This document shows positions 45,628-56,578 of a stretch of 64,000 nucleotides of DNA, piece after piece (positions within the stretch are counted from its first letter, which is position 1; every line of letters starts with the position of its first letter). The stretch spans positions 64,549-128,548 of the forward strand of contig VXCM01002561.1 in NCBI GenBank assembly GCA_014773175.1. The letters run 5' to 3'. This stretch comes from Lucifuga dentata. Its lineage: Eukaryota; Chordata; Actinopteri; Ophidiiformes; Bythitidae. A program made the position numbers and the translations under genes. The notes beneath the pieces are model-generated. The model was not told the DNA's origin, ran no database searches, and saw only the letters and a list, made by a program, of their open reading frames with translations.

Positions 45628-46411
45628 TCAGTTCTTTTTAAAAAAAAAAAAATCAGGATCTGTGTCTCACCGTGAGAATATAATAGAGTGTTTGATGCCA
45701 GTGACCTAAAGCAACACTTTATCTTTGTGTAATATCGTTTCTTGATCATATTACAGTGCGTAACGGCACCAAGAGTCAGCTTACCACTGAAATAAGGATT
45801 CATAGCTGGTATTCAATATTTTCCCCCTCGAGTCTCTTATTATTTGTGGAAGGAAAACAGCACTGTCACTTCTTGTTCCTCCATATCTCTAATGTTTGTG
45901 TTTGGCTGCTTGGAAACTCCAGTGATGATTTTAAACCTACAGGACAGAAACTATGAAAGCTGAACCTTCACAACAACAAACGTCAGAAATTTCGCTGTGG
46001 GTTCCTTTGGTGCTGCTGGTTTGTCAGGTCGCCAAGCAGAGAGAAATAGAGTAACACAGCAGGAGGTGAAACCAGCAACTAAACACTACAACTACATGAC
46101 ACACAGTGTGTATGCGTGCAAATACAACACACATGGGTTCATAAAAACAGCTGTGCAGCAGTGGAAGCTTCTTTTTTTTTCTGTCCGTGACAATAAAAAT
46201 GAGGCAGCTAAAGTACAGAGCTGATAGAAAAAATATGAACAGTATTCCTGTGTTTACAGAATAATTATGTTTTACATTAAATGTTAGATTAAAAAATATA
46301 CATTCTTACAAAAACAGTGTTAACTTTGAAATTTTTAATTCAGTTTCTCTAATTTTTTATACTTTTGAAATGATGACCGCTGAGCCACTTCCTCTACTTT
46401 TTTACACTTAA
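45628..46411. other. Unassigned AT-rich sequence
   Basis: No repeat family or gene recognised. Confidence 0.5.
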
Positions 46412-46790
46412 AGGGGGCATATTATACAGATTTTCATTTATTTTCCTTTTGAGGTTGATTTTGAAACCTCTGCAATGCTTTAATGTGCAAAAACACACTG
46501 ATCTAATTATCCTCTCCCTTACTGCAGCGCTGCTGTGCACACAGAGTGAAAACAGGCTGTTATAGATTCTGTCTCTTAAGGTCTTCTACTGAAAAACCTG
46601 CTCTGATTGCCCAACTGCGACATGGTGGATAATAGTTAAATGCTTGCTTGTTAGCTTTGTACTTAGCCAGTGCGTTTAGCTGGGTGTTACATGTTGACAT
46701 CACCATGTCGTGGAATTAAAGGACCAATCAAAAACAAAGCTTTTGGGGCAGTTGAGGATCTACGGGATTGCTTTCCTGGATACATTTCTA
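46412..46790 (+). mobile_element. 'GGGCATATTATAC' teleost element, fragment
   Basis: Begins AAAGGGGGCATATTATACAG and continues TGCAATGCTTTAATGTGC, CTCTCCCTTACTGCAGCGCT and GTCTCTTAAGG, in the order of a widespread fish element. It is a sister copy of the minus-strand fragment at 18895-19142. The right terminus was not found. Confidence 0.65.
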
Positions 46791-47347
46791 TCAGCATCAA
46801 CCTCAAGTTTTGAAAGTCTGACGCTTGTCAAAGTTTCAAAACTTGTGATTTAGTTTCATGATTTATTAGGGAATGCAAACTCCCTATTAAATCGCGATAT
46901 AAAAATGAAAACAACAAAAAAACATAATATGTTTGATTACTTGATGACTTTGATTCCACTTTTGTGATGTTTACTTTTACAATACCATTGTCTGACATAC
47001 AAGCAGTAGAAAAGCTGTGGTGCATATATAATATTTTGTAATATTAAGCAATCATAGAATATGTTTACATAAAAGCAATTTAAAGTTCAATTAAGTCAAT
47101 TAAGTTTTAGGTTGTTTCTAAAAACCCCTGACAATTATCCAGCCGTATGGAGCTTTTAGCCTCTTTCCAAGTTTCCAGCTGTAGAATGCAGCTGTTTTCA
47201 TTAAAAAAAGCTATATAAACATAGTGTACATTACATGCTTAGTAAACAAACAAAGCTAACGACTAGCTGGTGGAGAAAGTTGAGCGTCTAGTAGCTAAAA
47301 ACCAGATATTTTTTATCAAGAGTTGGAGGAGACCAAAACAGCTGCAG

Positions 47348-48168
47348 GGCTGGATTTACATGATCGCATGTGACTTGATTCTGATCTTTTGCTCACGTGA
47401 CATGTATCGGATTTGTTTCCTGAAGATGTAAATGGTAAAAAGCCACATGAAATCAGATATTCTCAGATCCGTTTTGGGTCAATTGCATATGTGGAAATAA
47501 ATCGGATACGTATCGGATATCTGCCAATGCGACTGCTGTCTAAATACACAGATCGGAATTTCCTTCCCATTCCGACTNCGGATATCTGCCAATGCGACTG
47601 CTGTCTAAATACACAGATCGGAATTTCCTTCCCATTCCGACTCCTACATAATGTTCCATCTTGTCTGCATATGGATGATGTAAGCGATCAATATGGTGAT
47701 CGCTCTCTGTAAACAGAAATGGAGGACATACATATACAGTATATCAGACATGCTGATGTGTGTTTATGTCAAATAGATGTTTTAGTGTGTGATAACAGGC
47801 TCCTGTTACAGCAGCAAAACTCCAACTCCGCCTGCTTCTCCTCTGTGATCACCTGACAAAAATACGTGTCCTGATTGGAGAGATAAACGCTCACACAACA
47901 TTTCAGATGTTTCTCTCTGAATTTGAAAGTTTTAACCCGCTGATCATATTTTAAAAGAGTTCTCTCATCTTCGTCCATTGAGCGTTTTGTTCACATGCAT
48001 CTCAGAAATGTGTGCATGCACAGCTGTATCCGGGCTGCTAAGCGTGTAAATACAGGTATCAGATATGAGCCACTTAAAAAAAAAAAAAATGTAAATACAC
48101 TGAACAAAAATTCAGATATAGGCAAAAAATCGGAATTGAGCATCAAGACTTGTAGTGTAAATCCAGCC
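47348..48168. mobile_element. hAT-like 'GGCTGGATTTACA' element
   Basis: Left tip GGCTGGATTTACATGATCG and right tip TTGTAGTGTAAATCCAGCC are inverse for 13 bp. Sub-terminal CAAGACTTG-type and TCGGAATT words are also typical of a common teleost non-autonomous element. The interior has repeated ATCGGATA/GATCGGAATTT words. About 65 bp is duplicated around the N at 47578. No convincing target duplication remains. Confidence 0.7.
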
Positions 48169-48296
48169 AAGGAGAGTGAATATTGGATTTGCATTGATGA
48201 GGTGGACAGAAAAGTAACTGCTGTGGGTTGCTAATGTAGCTCTGTGTCTGAATGTGCAAGTAGGCATCTATAACAATTGTAGGTCAGTCAGTTTTT

Positions 48297-48310
48297 CTGC
48301 CCCCTAATGG
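48297..48310 (-). promoter_or_regulatory. Near CTCF-consensus match
   Basis: The minus strand reads CCATTAGGGGGCAG, 13 of 14 positions of CCASYAGRKGGCRS. Weaker than the matches at 5313 and 50478. Confidence 0.25.
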
Positions 48311-48598
48311 CCAAAATCAATCATTACATCTTTAAATGATAATAACAGAATTGTCGACATTAGAAAACCACAGCATTCTCCTCCAAAGTTACAGTAGTTA
48401 CGTCATCATAATAAAACAGCTTATGGGAAATGTGATCTGAGTTTTGAGAAACAGAAATATTGGTGATTTTCATGCTACACAAAGTACATTTAAGAAAAAT
48501 GAAAATTTGGAGTTGGTGTTTTTTGAAGAGTTTTCGGTCATGAAAACAAACCTGGTGACCTTAATGACACTGCTGGGATGGAGAGGACATTGAGTCCA

Positions 48599-48860
48599 CA
48601 CACACACACACACACACACGCTCACACACTTGAGAGAAATCTGATGAAATCTTTACAATGTAAAGGACCAATAACCAGTGATAATCCCTCTGGATTCTTC
48701 ATGGGAACAGTCTCCTGTTGTTTAGTTGTAATTATCCTTTAATATGGAGTCTGATGTCGGCTCTGCTTTCCCCTACTTTGTCTCAAACACACACACTCTT
48801 GCATACACATGCATACAGTACATACACCCATGCCCACACACACACACGCACACACACGGC
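48599..48860. repeat. (CA)n microsatellites
   Basis: CA repeat at 48599-48620 and an interrupted CA-rich stretch at about 48785-48860. Confidence 0.85.
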
Positions 48861-49084
48861 GTGGCTGTGTGCATCATTACACTCACTGTATTGCCTTACA
48901 CAGGTAGAAACCTGAAGACTGCGTTAAGCTGTTTAAGACTCTTTTAGCTTCATTAAGACGGACAGAGTTCAGTCAGACAAAGTAGCCGCTTTCACCGAGG
49001 CCCAAAGCCTGTCATGGATAATTTAACACAGACTAAATGTCAAGTGATTTTCTACTTTTACTTTGATTCTGCTCTGTCCCACCT

Positions 49085-49125
49085 ATTCTATTCTATTCTA
49101 TTCTATTCTATTCTATTCTATTCCA
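49085..49125. repeat. (CTATT)n pentanucleotide repeat
   Basis: About eight TCTAT units. Confidence 0.93.
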
Positions 49126-49165
49126 TTCCAGTGCTCCTGTCTGGTAACAGTGCGATTCACTTGCC

Positions 49166-49708
49166 CAGAGGTGGAAAATATCTAAGAATTTGTACTCAAT
49201 ATCAGGACTTAACTAGGAATTTGAAATACTTTGTACTTTACTTGAGTATTTTCATTTACATCTCAGAGGAAAATATTGTACTTTTTGCTTAAGTATTTGT
49301 CTGACAGGTGTAGTGACTTTAAATTCTACATAAGATAAAATATTGCTGTTGTCAAGCAAAAACCTCTGTTTCAGCTTGTTCTATCTGAATATGATTTTTG
49401 ATATCACCTCAAGTTTTATTTGAAAGGAAAATAGGCTGAAGAGTCTGGTGAAAATTTTCATTATTAAATTTCAGACTCTCCAAGAAGTGGAGAAAAACAT
49501 TGCTAACACTGTTGATTTAAAAAAAACAAACATAATTCCACTTTTTTAAATTGATGAATTAGCATGTAGTACTCTTCCTTTGGATGCTTGAGTACATTTT
49601 ATTTCTAATAATGATTTACTTCAGAAGAATAGTGAATGCATACTTTTACTTGTAATGGAGTTTGCGCCTGTTGTGATATTAGTGCTTCTACATCTTTTTC
49701 CACCGCTG
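49166..49708 (+). mobile_element. Tol2-like hAT MITE, complete
   Basis: Starts CAGAGGTGGAAAATATC and ends CATCTTTTTCCACCGCTG, giving hAT-type CAG...CTG ends. The body has the family's ACTTTACTTGAGTATTTTC, CAGAGGAAAATATTGTAC then TTTTTGC, GCTTGAGTACATTTTATTTC and CATACTTTTACTTGTAATGG. The eight-base flanks (CACTTGCC and ATCTTGTG) share only CTTG, so the target duplication is decayed. It is the only complete member of the family here. Confidence 0.85.
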
Positions 49709-50470
49709 ATCTTGTGGAAATGACACTGATGTCTCTAGCCTGAGGAGCATTTGATTTAACCTCTGAGTCTCTTGGAAAACATCAGAAACTAAAGTTAGTG
49801 AAATTATCTTACAGAATCAGACAGTATTTTCTCTTGCTGTGGTTATAATTTGCTTAAGATATGAAATCTCAGGATTCTTTGATGGTCTTGGTATTTTTTT
49901 TCTCCACATATTTGTTTTAGTCTTTGTCAAATGTTTCTGGGCTTCCCCTTTGATAAACTGCTCATTAGGATCTTGGTTGACGAAGAAATGTTTAGTCGAT
50001 TACTCATTTTTATGCTCTTTGCCTGGAGAAAAAACTGTTTGTCAGTAGTCATTTCCGGAAAATGATAGCTGCATCTCTGGCATCACATCCCAAATACACT
50101 TTTATCTTTAATAACCGCTGGAATTTAAGTGATTCTTCTGTATTCATCTGCAGAGGAAAAGTAGTGTTGGAGAAACAATTAGATTTTTTAAAATTAAACT
50201 GGGTGTCTGTTTAACCAAACACCCCAAAATAGACTCTTGTGTATTCTTGTAAAGTTATTCACTTGTTTGCTGAGAATCAATTCTGTTCCCTGATTCCCCT
50301 GAAAGCACCTAAACATGGTATTCCATCAATTCCATATGCAGATGGAGATGAATGCTGGCCTAAATATAAATATCAGTCTATAATTGTCTATACTTATTCA
50401 TCTGTCTTTACAGTTGAGGAATAATTATTTTACTGCAGGAATGGCTCTGTGGATTCACCTGCTGTGACAG
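49709..50470. other. Unassigned sequence
   Basis: No repeat or gene recognised. Confidence 0.5.
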
Positions 50471-50477
50471 CAAGCAG

Positions 50478-50491
50478 CCACCAGGGGGCAC
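50478..50491 (+). promoter_or_regulatory. CTCF-consensus match
   Basis: CCACCAGGGGGCAC fits all 14 positions of the CTCF core and is close to its optimal sequence. Same orientation as the match at 5313, 45 kb away. Confidence 0.55.
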
Positions 50492-50859
50492 TGCAACTTC
50501 ATGGCCCCACAATGGACAGGCAAGGAAAGACTGGAGAGAGTTACAGAGTGAGAAAGAGAGAAAGTGTGAGAGAGGAAAAGATTTGCGAAGTGGTGGATGG
50601 TGTGGAGGGAGAGATAGAAGGAGGGCTGAGGGTATTTATTGACTGAATACAAAGTCTGGAGTCAATTGGAAGAGTTTTGGATGAGGACAACACTTCAGGA
50701 CGGCTTCATTTCAACTCTGAGGCCTTAATCTCAGTCTGACCTTTTTAGTTTATTATATATTTTCCCTGAGTGAGCATGTAGAGCTGAAGTGAAGAAAGAC
50801 GAACGTTTGTCTCAGACTTTGACCCATTCCTTTTTGTTTTTACTTTCTTTTCGTTCTCT

Positions 50860-51080
50860 GTTTTTACTTGCATCTGTTTATTTGTTTGATTTTTAGCAGG
50901 ATAACTCAAAAAGTTCCAAACCAATTTTGATGACCAATTTTGATGATGATGAAGAAGCCATTAACGTTCAGTGCTGACACAAATCCAATATTATTTTTTC
51001 AAATGATTCCTTAATTTTAAGAGATTTGCCTGAAATATGCTTGAATAAATGTCCAATGATAGTTTATCATTATGTGCAGT
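50860..51080 (+). mobile_element. 'TACCTCYRCCAAGG' MITE family, diverged relic
   Basis: TTTGTTTGATTTTTAGCAGG followed by ATAACTCAAAAAGTTCCAAA echoes the family's plus-sense core. Both termini lost. An internal direct repeat of ACCAATTTTGATGA is present at 50919 and 50933. Confidence 0.45.
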
Positions 51081-51135
51081 TTGACCGAGATCCATGAAAG
51101 TTTTTCTTATGACAAATAAAGCAATTAAGTCCTAT

Positions 51136-51162
51136 TATATTATTATTATTATTATTATTATT
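51136..51162. repeat. (ATT)n microsatellite
   Basis: About nine ATT units. Confidence 0.93.
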
Positions 51163-51189
51163 ACAGTCATTTCTTCTCTCTCTGTGTTT

Positions 51190-51300
51190 AAAGCAGCACA
51201 GTGGTCCACTGTTTCTTCTCAGTAAGAAGGTTGTGAGTTTGAAACCCCTTCCAGTGCTGGTCTTTTCTGTGTGAAGTTTCCATGTTCTCCACATACTTTT
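51190..51300 (+). mobile_element. tRNA-like teleost SINE-type repeat, fragment
   Basis: AAAGCAGCACAGTGGTCCAC, TCAGTAAGAAGGTTGTGAG, the B-box-like GTTTGAAACCCC, TTTCTGTGTGAAGTTTCCAT and GTTCTCC match the order of a very common fish repeat with a tRNA-like head. Diverged and truncated. Confidence 0.75.
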
Positions 51301-51667
51301 ACAAGGACTTTATAACTTTATAACTTTATAACTTATAGACTATAAATTAGTCTATAAGTTATTGACTCTAATAAGACTCAAAAAGTAAAACAAGCTGTAA
51401 TTCTATGTTAGATACTTTTCTGTATTTTGTTCCTGGTCTTAAAAGGAAAGACCAGACCGATCTGGACTTAAAGTTGACCCTTTAGTCTCGGTTTTAGCTC
51501 TGATTTAAACCACTCTAAGTGCTCAGAATAAAACCTCATAGTTTTTTATTTTAGACACTGACCTGCTCACAGCAGTAACATTCATGGTGAAAATCTCTGA
51601 AAATTGACATTAAAGCTACACACACGTACACACATTTTCAGTATGTAGATGCCAGACAGTTTTGGGA

Positions 51668-51680
51668 GGGTCAAAGGTCA
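51668..51680 (+). promoter_or_regulatory. DR1 nuclear-receptor element
   Basis: GGGTCA A AGGTCA, a consensus DR1 followed by GGTTATAAATG. Second such site in the window. The surrounding 51300-52385 is otherwise unassigned AT-rich sequence. Confidence 0.4.
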
Positions 51681-52385
51681 GGTTATAAATGTAAATAAAT
51701 GACTGCCAAAGCAAAAGGAGGAGTTAAACAGAGCACTGATTATACTATTAATAAATGTTTAAGTATTTTAAGTCATTTATTCAGTTAAAAACACCAACTT
51801 TTCTGGTTCCAGAGAATCTCATATGAAAATTTGCTGCTTTTATCTCTTTTAAAAAAAAATCATTTTAAATTACAGTATCGCTTTGCGTTTTTGGGCATTT
51901 ATCAGAATTATTCACAAACACAAAATGATTAATCCAAAAAAATTAAAAATACTTTTCAATAAATGTGATCTTAACATCAGATATCATATCTCACATCCAC
52001 TCTGTTATACTTTATTAGGAAATACAAACATCAGTACATTACAGAGATGATCACATTTTAGCAATCTGTTATAAAACTAATAGTTTTGTGCTTTTTAATG
52101 AAGGAAAGTGATTTTTAAGAGGAAAAATTGTGTCATGAGTCAATAAATATGAATATGAAAAATATACTACTGTACATATAAAATCATTTGTTAATTTATT
52201 TAATAATTTGACATCATCACACTTAAGGCTGTTGTAGAGAGTTTGACACTGGAAGAGAAAACATGTTATGATGGAAATCAGACCAGAGAAGTAAAACATT
52301 AAAAATGTCCGAAAACTTGGTAATTGTAATATGTTTCTTTTTGAAAAGTAAAATAACCCAAAAACTACAATGCAGCAGCAATGAA

Positions 52386-53070
52386 ATCACCTGTCTGAAA
52401 AAAAAATCACCTGTCTGAAAAAAAATCACCTGTCTGAAAAAATAATCACCTGTATGAAAAAAACCACCTGTCTGAAAAAAAATCACCTGTCTGAAAAAAA
52501 CCACCTGTCTGAAAAAAAATCACCTGTCTGAAAAAATAACCACCTGTATGAAAAACATCATGTCTGAAAGAAAATCATGTCTGAAAAAAAATCACCTGTC
52601 TGAAAAAAATCACATGCCTGAAAAAATAATCACCTGTATGAAAAACATCATGTCTGAAAAAAAATCACGTCTGAAAAAAATCACATGCCTGAAAAAAAAT
52701 CACCTGTATGAAAAAAATCACCTGTCTGAAAAAAAAATCACGTCTGAAAAAAATCACCTGTCTGAAAAAAAATCACCTGTATGAAAAAAATCATGTCTGA
52801 AAGAAAATCACCTGTCTGAANTCACCTGTCTGAAAAAAAATCACCTGTATGAAAAAAATCATGTCTGAAAGAAAATCACCTGTCTGAAAAAAAAATCATG
52901 TCTGAAAAAAATCACCTGTCTGAAAAAAAATCACATGCCTGAAAAAAAATCACCTGTATGAAAAAAATCACCTGTCTGAAAAAAAAATCACGTCTGAAAA
53001 AAATCACCTGTCTGAAAAAAAATCACCTGTATGAAAAAAATCATGTCTGAAAGAAAATCACCTGTCTGAA
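52386..53070. repeat. CACCTG-rich minisatellite
   Basis: About 38 units of 15-19 bp, each CACCTGTCTG or a variant followed by A6-A9 and T. Variants are CACCTGTATG, CACATGCCTG, CATGTCTG and CACGTCTG. By hand count about 25 units contain the E-box CACCTG. The last eight units (to 53070) repeat the variant order of the eight before the N at 52821, so the array is partly doubled by a contig overlap. Lys/Ser-rich frames across it are not genes. Confidence 0.93.
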
Positions 53071-53191
53071 GTGCTGCAGCCTGGAAACGAGGAAAAAGGG
53101 AAAGAGTTAAAAAGAGAAGAGAAGGAGGAAGAAAAGAAGAAAGACAGACACAAAGGAGAGGAAAAAGAGAAGCCGGGAAGTGTTTCCTGAG

Positions 53192-53195
<4 letters not shown>

Positions 53196-53239
<44 letters not shown>

Positions 53240-53322
53240 TAATTGCTCCTCTCTTGCCACCCTTCTCAATGACATCACTGCGGTCACAGATGTTTTTTTC
53301 CCACTTTTAGGACCCCTGCACA

Positions 53323-53354
<32 letters not shown>

Positions 53355-53530
53355 GGAGCGCAGTGTGGGACAAAACAGAGCAGTAAAAACAGGGCCAGCT
53401 TGCGGCCAGTCAGTCCGTTACCCATAATGCTTTAGGGCTGGATGGTTGTCACTAGGTTCCGGTCGGCGTGGCAACAAAGCTTATTAATCTGCTGATGGAG
53501 GGCCAGCTGCAGAGGTGGCAGGCACACACA

Positions 53531-53570
<40 letters not shown>
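53196..53570. repeat. (TG)n and (CA)n cluster
   Basis: TG at 53196-53236, CA at 53320-53354 and CA at 53522-53570. Further CA (53739-53766), GA (53824-53852) and TG (53878-53908) arrays follow to 53.9 kb. No gene between them. Confidence 0.93.
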
Positions 53571-53574
<4 letters not shown>

Positions 53575-54018
53575 ACAATCATGCCAAAATAAGCTTATGA
53601 GACGATTTATGATCATTTAAGCACTGTACACACAAAACTTTGGCACACACACACATTCTTGTACACTTGCGCATCTCTGCATCATTGTTGGTTTTGAGTC
53701 AGATGTCTAAAGGTGAACACACAGTCGTGATTTCTATACACACACACACACACACACGCACACAATCATATTCACTCACCCTTTCCTTTTTTTGCTCAAC
53801 ATTTTTGATTAGTTTTATAAATCAGAGAGAGACAGAGAGAGAGAGAGAGAGATTGGCTCCCCCTCCCTCTGTGCTTGTGTGTGTTATGTGTGTGTGTGTG
53901 TGTGTGTTTCTTAGTTTTTCTCCAACTTTAATGCTGTTCCCCCAGCATATCCATGCTGGTTGCCTAGAGACAGGGATTTGAGCAAGGCCCCTTAGTTCAT
54001 TCCCACACAGTCCTCTGG

Positions 54019-54149
54019 TCTGTGTGTGTGTGTGTGTGCGTGTGTGTGCGTGTGTGTGTGTGTGTGCGTGTGTGTGTNGTCTGTGTGTGTGTGTGTGTGC
54101 GTGTGTGTGCGTGTGTGTGTGTGTGTGCGTGTGTGTGTGCGTGCGTGCT
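54019..54149. repeat. (TG)n with CG variants, duplicated at an N
   Basis: TG array with regular TGCG variants repeated around the N at 54078. Confidence 0.92.
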
Positions 54150-54219
54150 CACATGTTGAAAGGATATTTCTCTCCTTTGCCTTTTGATTCATTCTCAGTG
54201 TGAAGCAGCTCCCTGTGGA

Positions 54220-54470
54220 GACAGTATGGGTGGGCAGAGAGGAGGAGAGGTGGAGGAGGAGGAGGTGAAGAGGAGGAAAAGGAGGAGAGGGAGGACATTG
54301 GAAAAGAGGAGCAGAAGTGATGAGAGAAGGAGTGAAGGAGGGATGAATGGAAAGAGTGATAGATGGGGAAAGAACAGGAGCTGTATGAAGGATGAAGGGA
54401 GGAAAGGAGGGAAGGAGGAGGGAAGGAGAGTAACTGGTCACACATCAAGGCCTGGAAACAAAGAAGCCAA
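54220..54470. repeat. Purine-rich tract
   Basis: About 250 bp, nearly all A/G on the + strand (GGAGGAG, GGAGAGG words). Potential triplex-forming DNA. Acid/basic-rich frames here are composition artefacts. A (GA)n repeat follows at 54579-54610. Confidence 0.8.
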
Positions 54471-54574
54471 GAACTCTCTCTCCTCTCCTTCCTCCGTCCC
54501 CTCATCCCTCCATCCCTGACAAACACAAGTTTCTCTTCTCACAGGAAGAGAAGGAGTCCAATCCTTCACCGCCT

Positions 54575-54610
<36 letters not shown>

Positions 54611-54613
<3 letters not shown>

Positions 54614-55169
54614 GATACGTAGGGTACATTTATTTATTTGTAGGTTTTTGTAATTTTAAAGAATGGATGAAAATTTAAAATAATAATAAAAAAATAAAAA
54701 CCTAAAATATCAAAATCCAGGTGAAAATTTTCACTTGGATTTTTGAATCAGAATTTTCAGCAGTAAAATTTACACTTAATTTTCTTTTCACTTTGTGTCA
54801 CTGTAAACATATTCTGAGTGTCGTTATGCACCAGGAAACAAAAGGTTTGGACATGTTAGGATCTTAAATCAGTTTATACCAAAGTTGAAGTAAATTAAGT
54901 GTAAACTTAAAAAAAAATGAGTATTTCACTCTAAAAATCACCAAAAACTTTGCTTGGTTTAATTTGCTTCTAATTTATTTTAGCATTAAGGTCAATGCAC
55001 TGAAATAATAAAAAACATAAAGATGATTACTGATGTAAGAATATTATTCCCCATGGCTATGATGTTCAATCAATAAATAAGAAAAAAAGCTATAATCCAT
55101 CATTCCTGTAACAAAAGTGACAATCTCAATTTCTAACCAACTGTAACTTTATAAAGAAGAAAGACGCCA
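54611..55169. other. Unassigned AT-rich sequence
   Basis: No repeat or gene recognised. Confidence 0.5.
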
Positions 55170-55430
55170 TACCTCCACCAAGGCCAACGAAATGCTCGAT
55201 TGATATCAATATGTTTGATTGAAATCAGTCTGTTAGCATTGATTTTATAGGCTAAAACGTTCTTCTGGATCCTGGATGCAGAATATGATTTAGATTTCCT
55301 TCAAAATGTAATAACTTCTTCCTCCTGATATCTACAGTCTTCAAATTTCATCTACATCCGTCCATAATTCTTTGAGATATCCTGCTAATAAACAAACTCT
55401 GGTGATCACATGACCTCCTTGGCAGAGGTA
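55170..55430 (-). mobile_element. 'TACCTCYRCCAAGG' MITE, complete
   Basis: TACCTCCACCAAGGCC at the left and the inverse of TACCTCTGCCAAGGAGG at the right give 14-16 bp terminal inverted repeats of a 261-bp element. The interior carries GTTCTTCTGGATCC, TTTGAGATATCCTGCTAATA and GGTGATCACATGACC. It is the best copy of a family with relics at 26881, 28541 and 50860. Confidence 0.8.
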
Positions 55431-55431
55431 A

Positions 55432-55900
55432 CAAGGGTCGATTGGAAAGTTCTGAGCGTAGCTTAGAAAGATTTAACACAAAGGTTTGGCAGTTTTTGTC
55501 TTTTGTTTTTTTTTAATATCTCATTTCAACAACTTCTGCCAACGGAGGGATTTTTATCACGGTTTCATAGAAGTCCCAAAATCCTCCACAGCCAGTACGA
55601 ATTCATCATCAGAAAGTTTCATCGTTTTTGGGAAGAAGCGAAAGTCAGAAGGAGCCAAATTAGGTGAATATGGTGGATGAAGAAGGAGTTGAATGTCAAA
55701 ATAATCGTTAGCCAGCAGCCAGGAAGTAGCACGTTAGCCAAGTTTGTCCATCTTTTAAGTTATAATCACTGCAGATGGTGTGAAAAAAAAAAAAAAAAAA
55801 AACACCTACGGAATTATTTTACTGCCACAAAAATATTCCAGCCTTTTCTCACATCAGGCTCTGAACTTATCAATCAACCCTTCTAAACCATTAAAGGTAC
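55432..55900 (-). mobile_element. Mariner-type transposon remnant
   Basis: The block contains the transposase tail described at 55557-55733. Its 3' side ends in CGCTCAGAACTTTCCAATCG (minus sense), which looks like a terminal inverted repeat and abuts the MITE ending at 55430. The 5' side is interrupted by an A run at 55782-55802 and cannot be followed. Confidence 0.65.
55557..55733 (-). pseudogene. Mariner transposase C-terminal fragment
   Basis: The minus-strand frame reads ...QLLLHPPYSPNLAPSDF then RFFPKTMKLSDDEFVLAV and stops at 55557. HPPYSP(D/N)LAPSD is the signature of the third catalytic block of mariner (DD34D) transposases, with its final aspartate present. The frame runs only about 58 codons back to a stop at 55734, and the neighbouring frame appears to continue the homology upstream, which indicates a frameshift. 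No N-terminal domain or first two catalytic aspartates were found. It is a dead relic of a DNA transposon enzyme and not a host gene. Confidence 0.8.
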
Positions 55901-56189
55901 GAACCCAAACATCCAGATACATTCATCTGTTTCTCTGTTGGTCAATTTTGTCTGAGTTTACTAACTTTTGTCAAACTCCCATAAACCCTTGCTCCCCATC
56001 TCATCTCCTCATCAACTCAGCTCCTTTCCTTCCTTCCTCACCTCCTCCTCACTTCCTCCTCCTCACCCCCATAACGCCTCCTGATCCTAATCAATCCCCT
56101 CTTCCCCAAAAACTACCTCCCCTCTGCATTCCACCCTGCTGATGTCAGACTCAAAATGAGTGTGTGTGTGTGTGCGTGTGTGTGTGTGT

Positions 56190-56320
56190 GTGTGAAGGGT
56201 CAGGCTTGGTTGCCAGGACGATAGACCCTCCAACAGCTTTCTGCTCCGACGCTTTGAGCCCCGAGCCCTCCTCAAAGCATCATGGGAAAATAATTAAAAC
56301 CTCCTCCAAATCTCTCTCTT
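56190..56320. other. Non-repetitive segment, possible conserved element
   Basis: Sits between a TG array (56159-56194) and a CT array (56344-56400). Contains AGCATCATGGGAAAATAATT followed by AAAACC. No frame recognised. The preceding 55900-56155 is C/T-rich and unassigned. Confidence 0.2.
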
Positions 56321-56336
56321 GCACTCTTTTTCTCTG

Positions 56337-56343
<7 letters not shown>

Positions 56344-56384
<41 letters not shown>

Positions 56385-56535
56385 NCTCTCTCTCTCTCTT
56401 TCGATCTTCACTCAAGCTTGAGTTTCTCTTCAGCTTGGAAAAAGTTTTTTATTTTTATTCTATGTTCCACCTGAGATGACAGGTTTAGGGTGAACAACAG
56501 GGTCTTTATTCTGAGTATTACGGGCTGAATGCTGG

Positions 56536-56578
<43 letters not shown>
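56344..56578. repeat. (CT)n and (TG)n microsatellites
   Basis: CT array with an N at 56385 and TG array at 56538-56578. Confidence 0.93.

Noticed and set aside
52548..52784. Lys/Ser-rich repeat protein encoded by the minisatellite
   Set aside because: The frame is a by-product of the repeat, has no flanking gene structure and is broken by unit length changes.
52386..53070. CRISPR-like array
   Set aside because: Repeat units of 15-19 bp with A-rich spacers that are all alike. It is a minisatellite in a eukaryotic genome, without cas genes.
54184..54519. Glu/Arg-rich frame over the purine tract
   Set aside because: Composition artefact: pure A/G sequence rarely contains stop codons.
54480..54640. 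Possible exon after CTTCTCACAG near 54545
   Set aside because: The frame runs straight into a GA microsatellite and has no donor.
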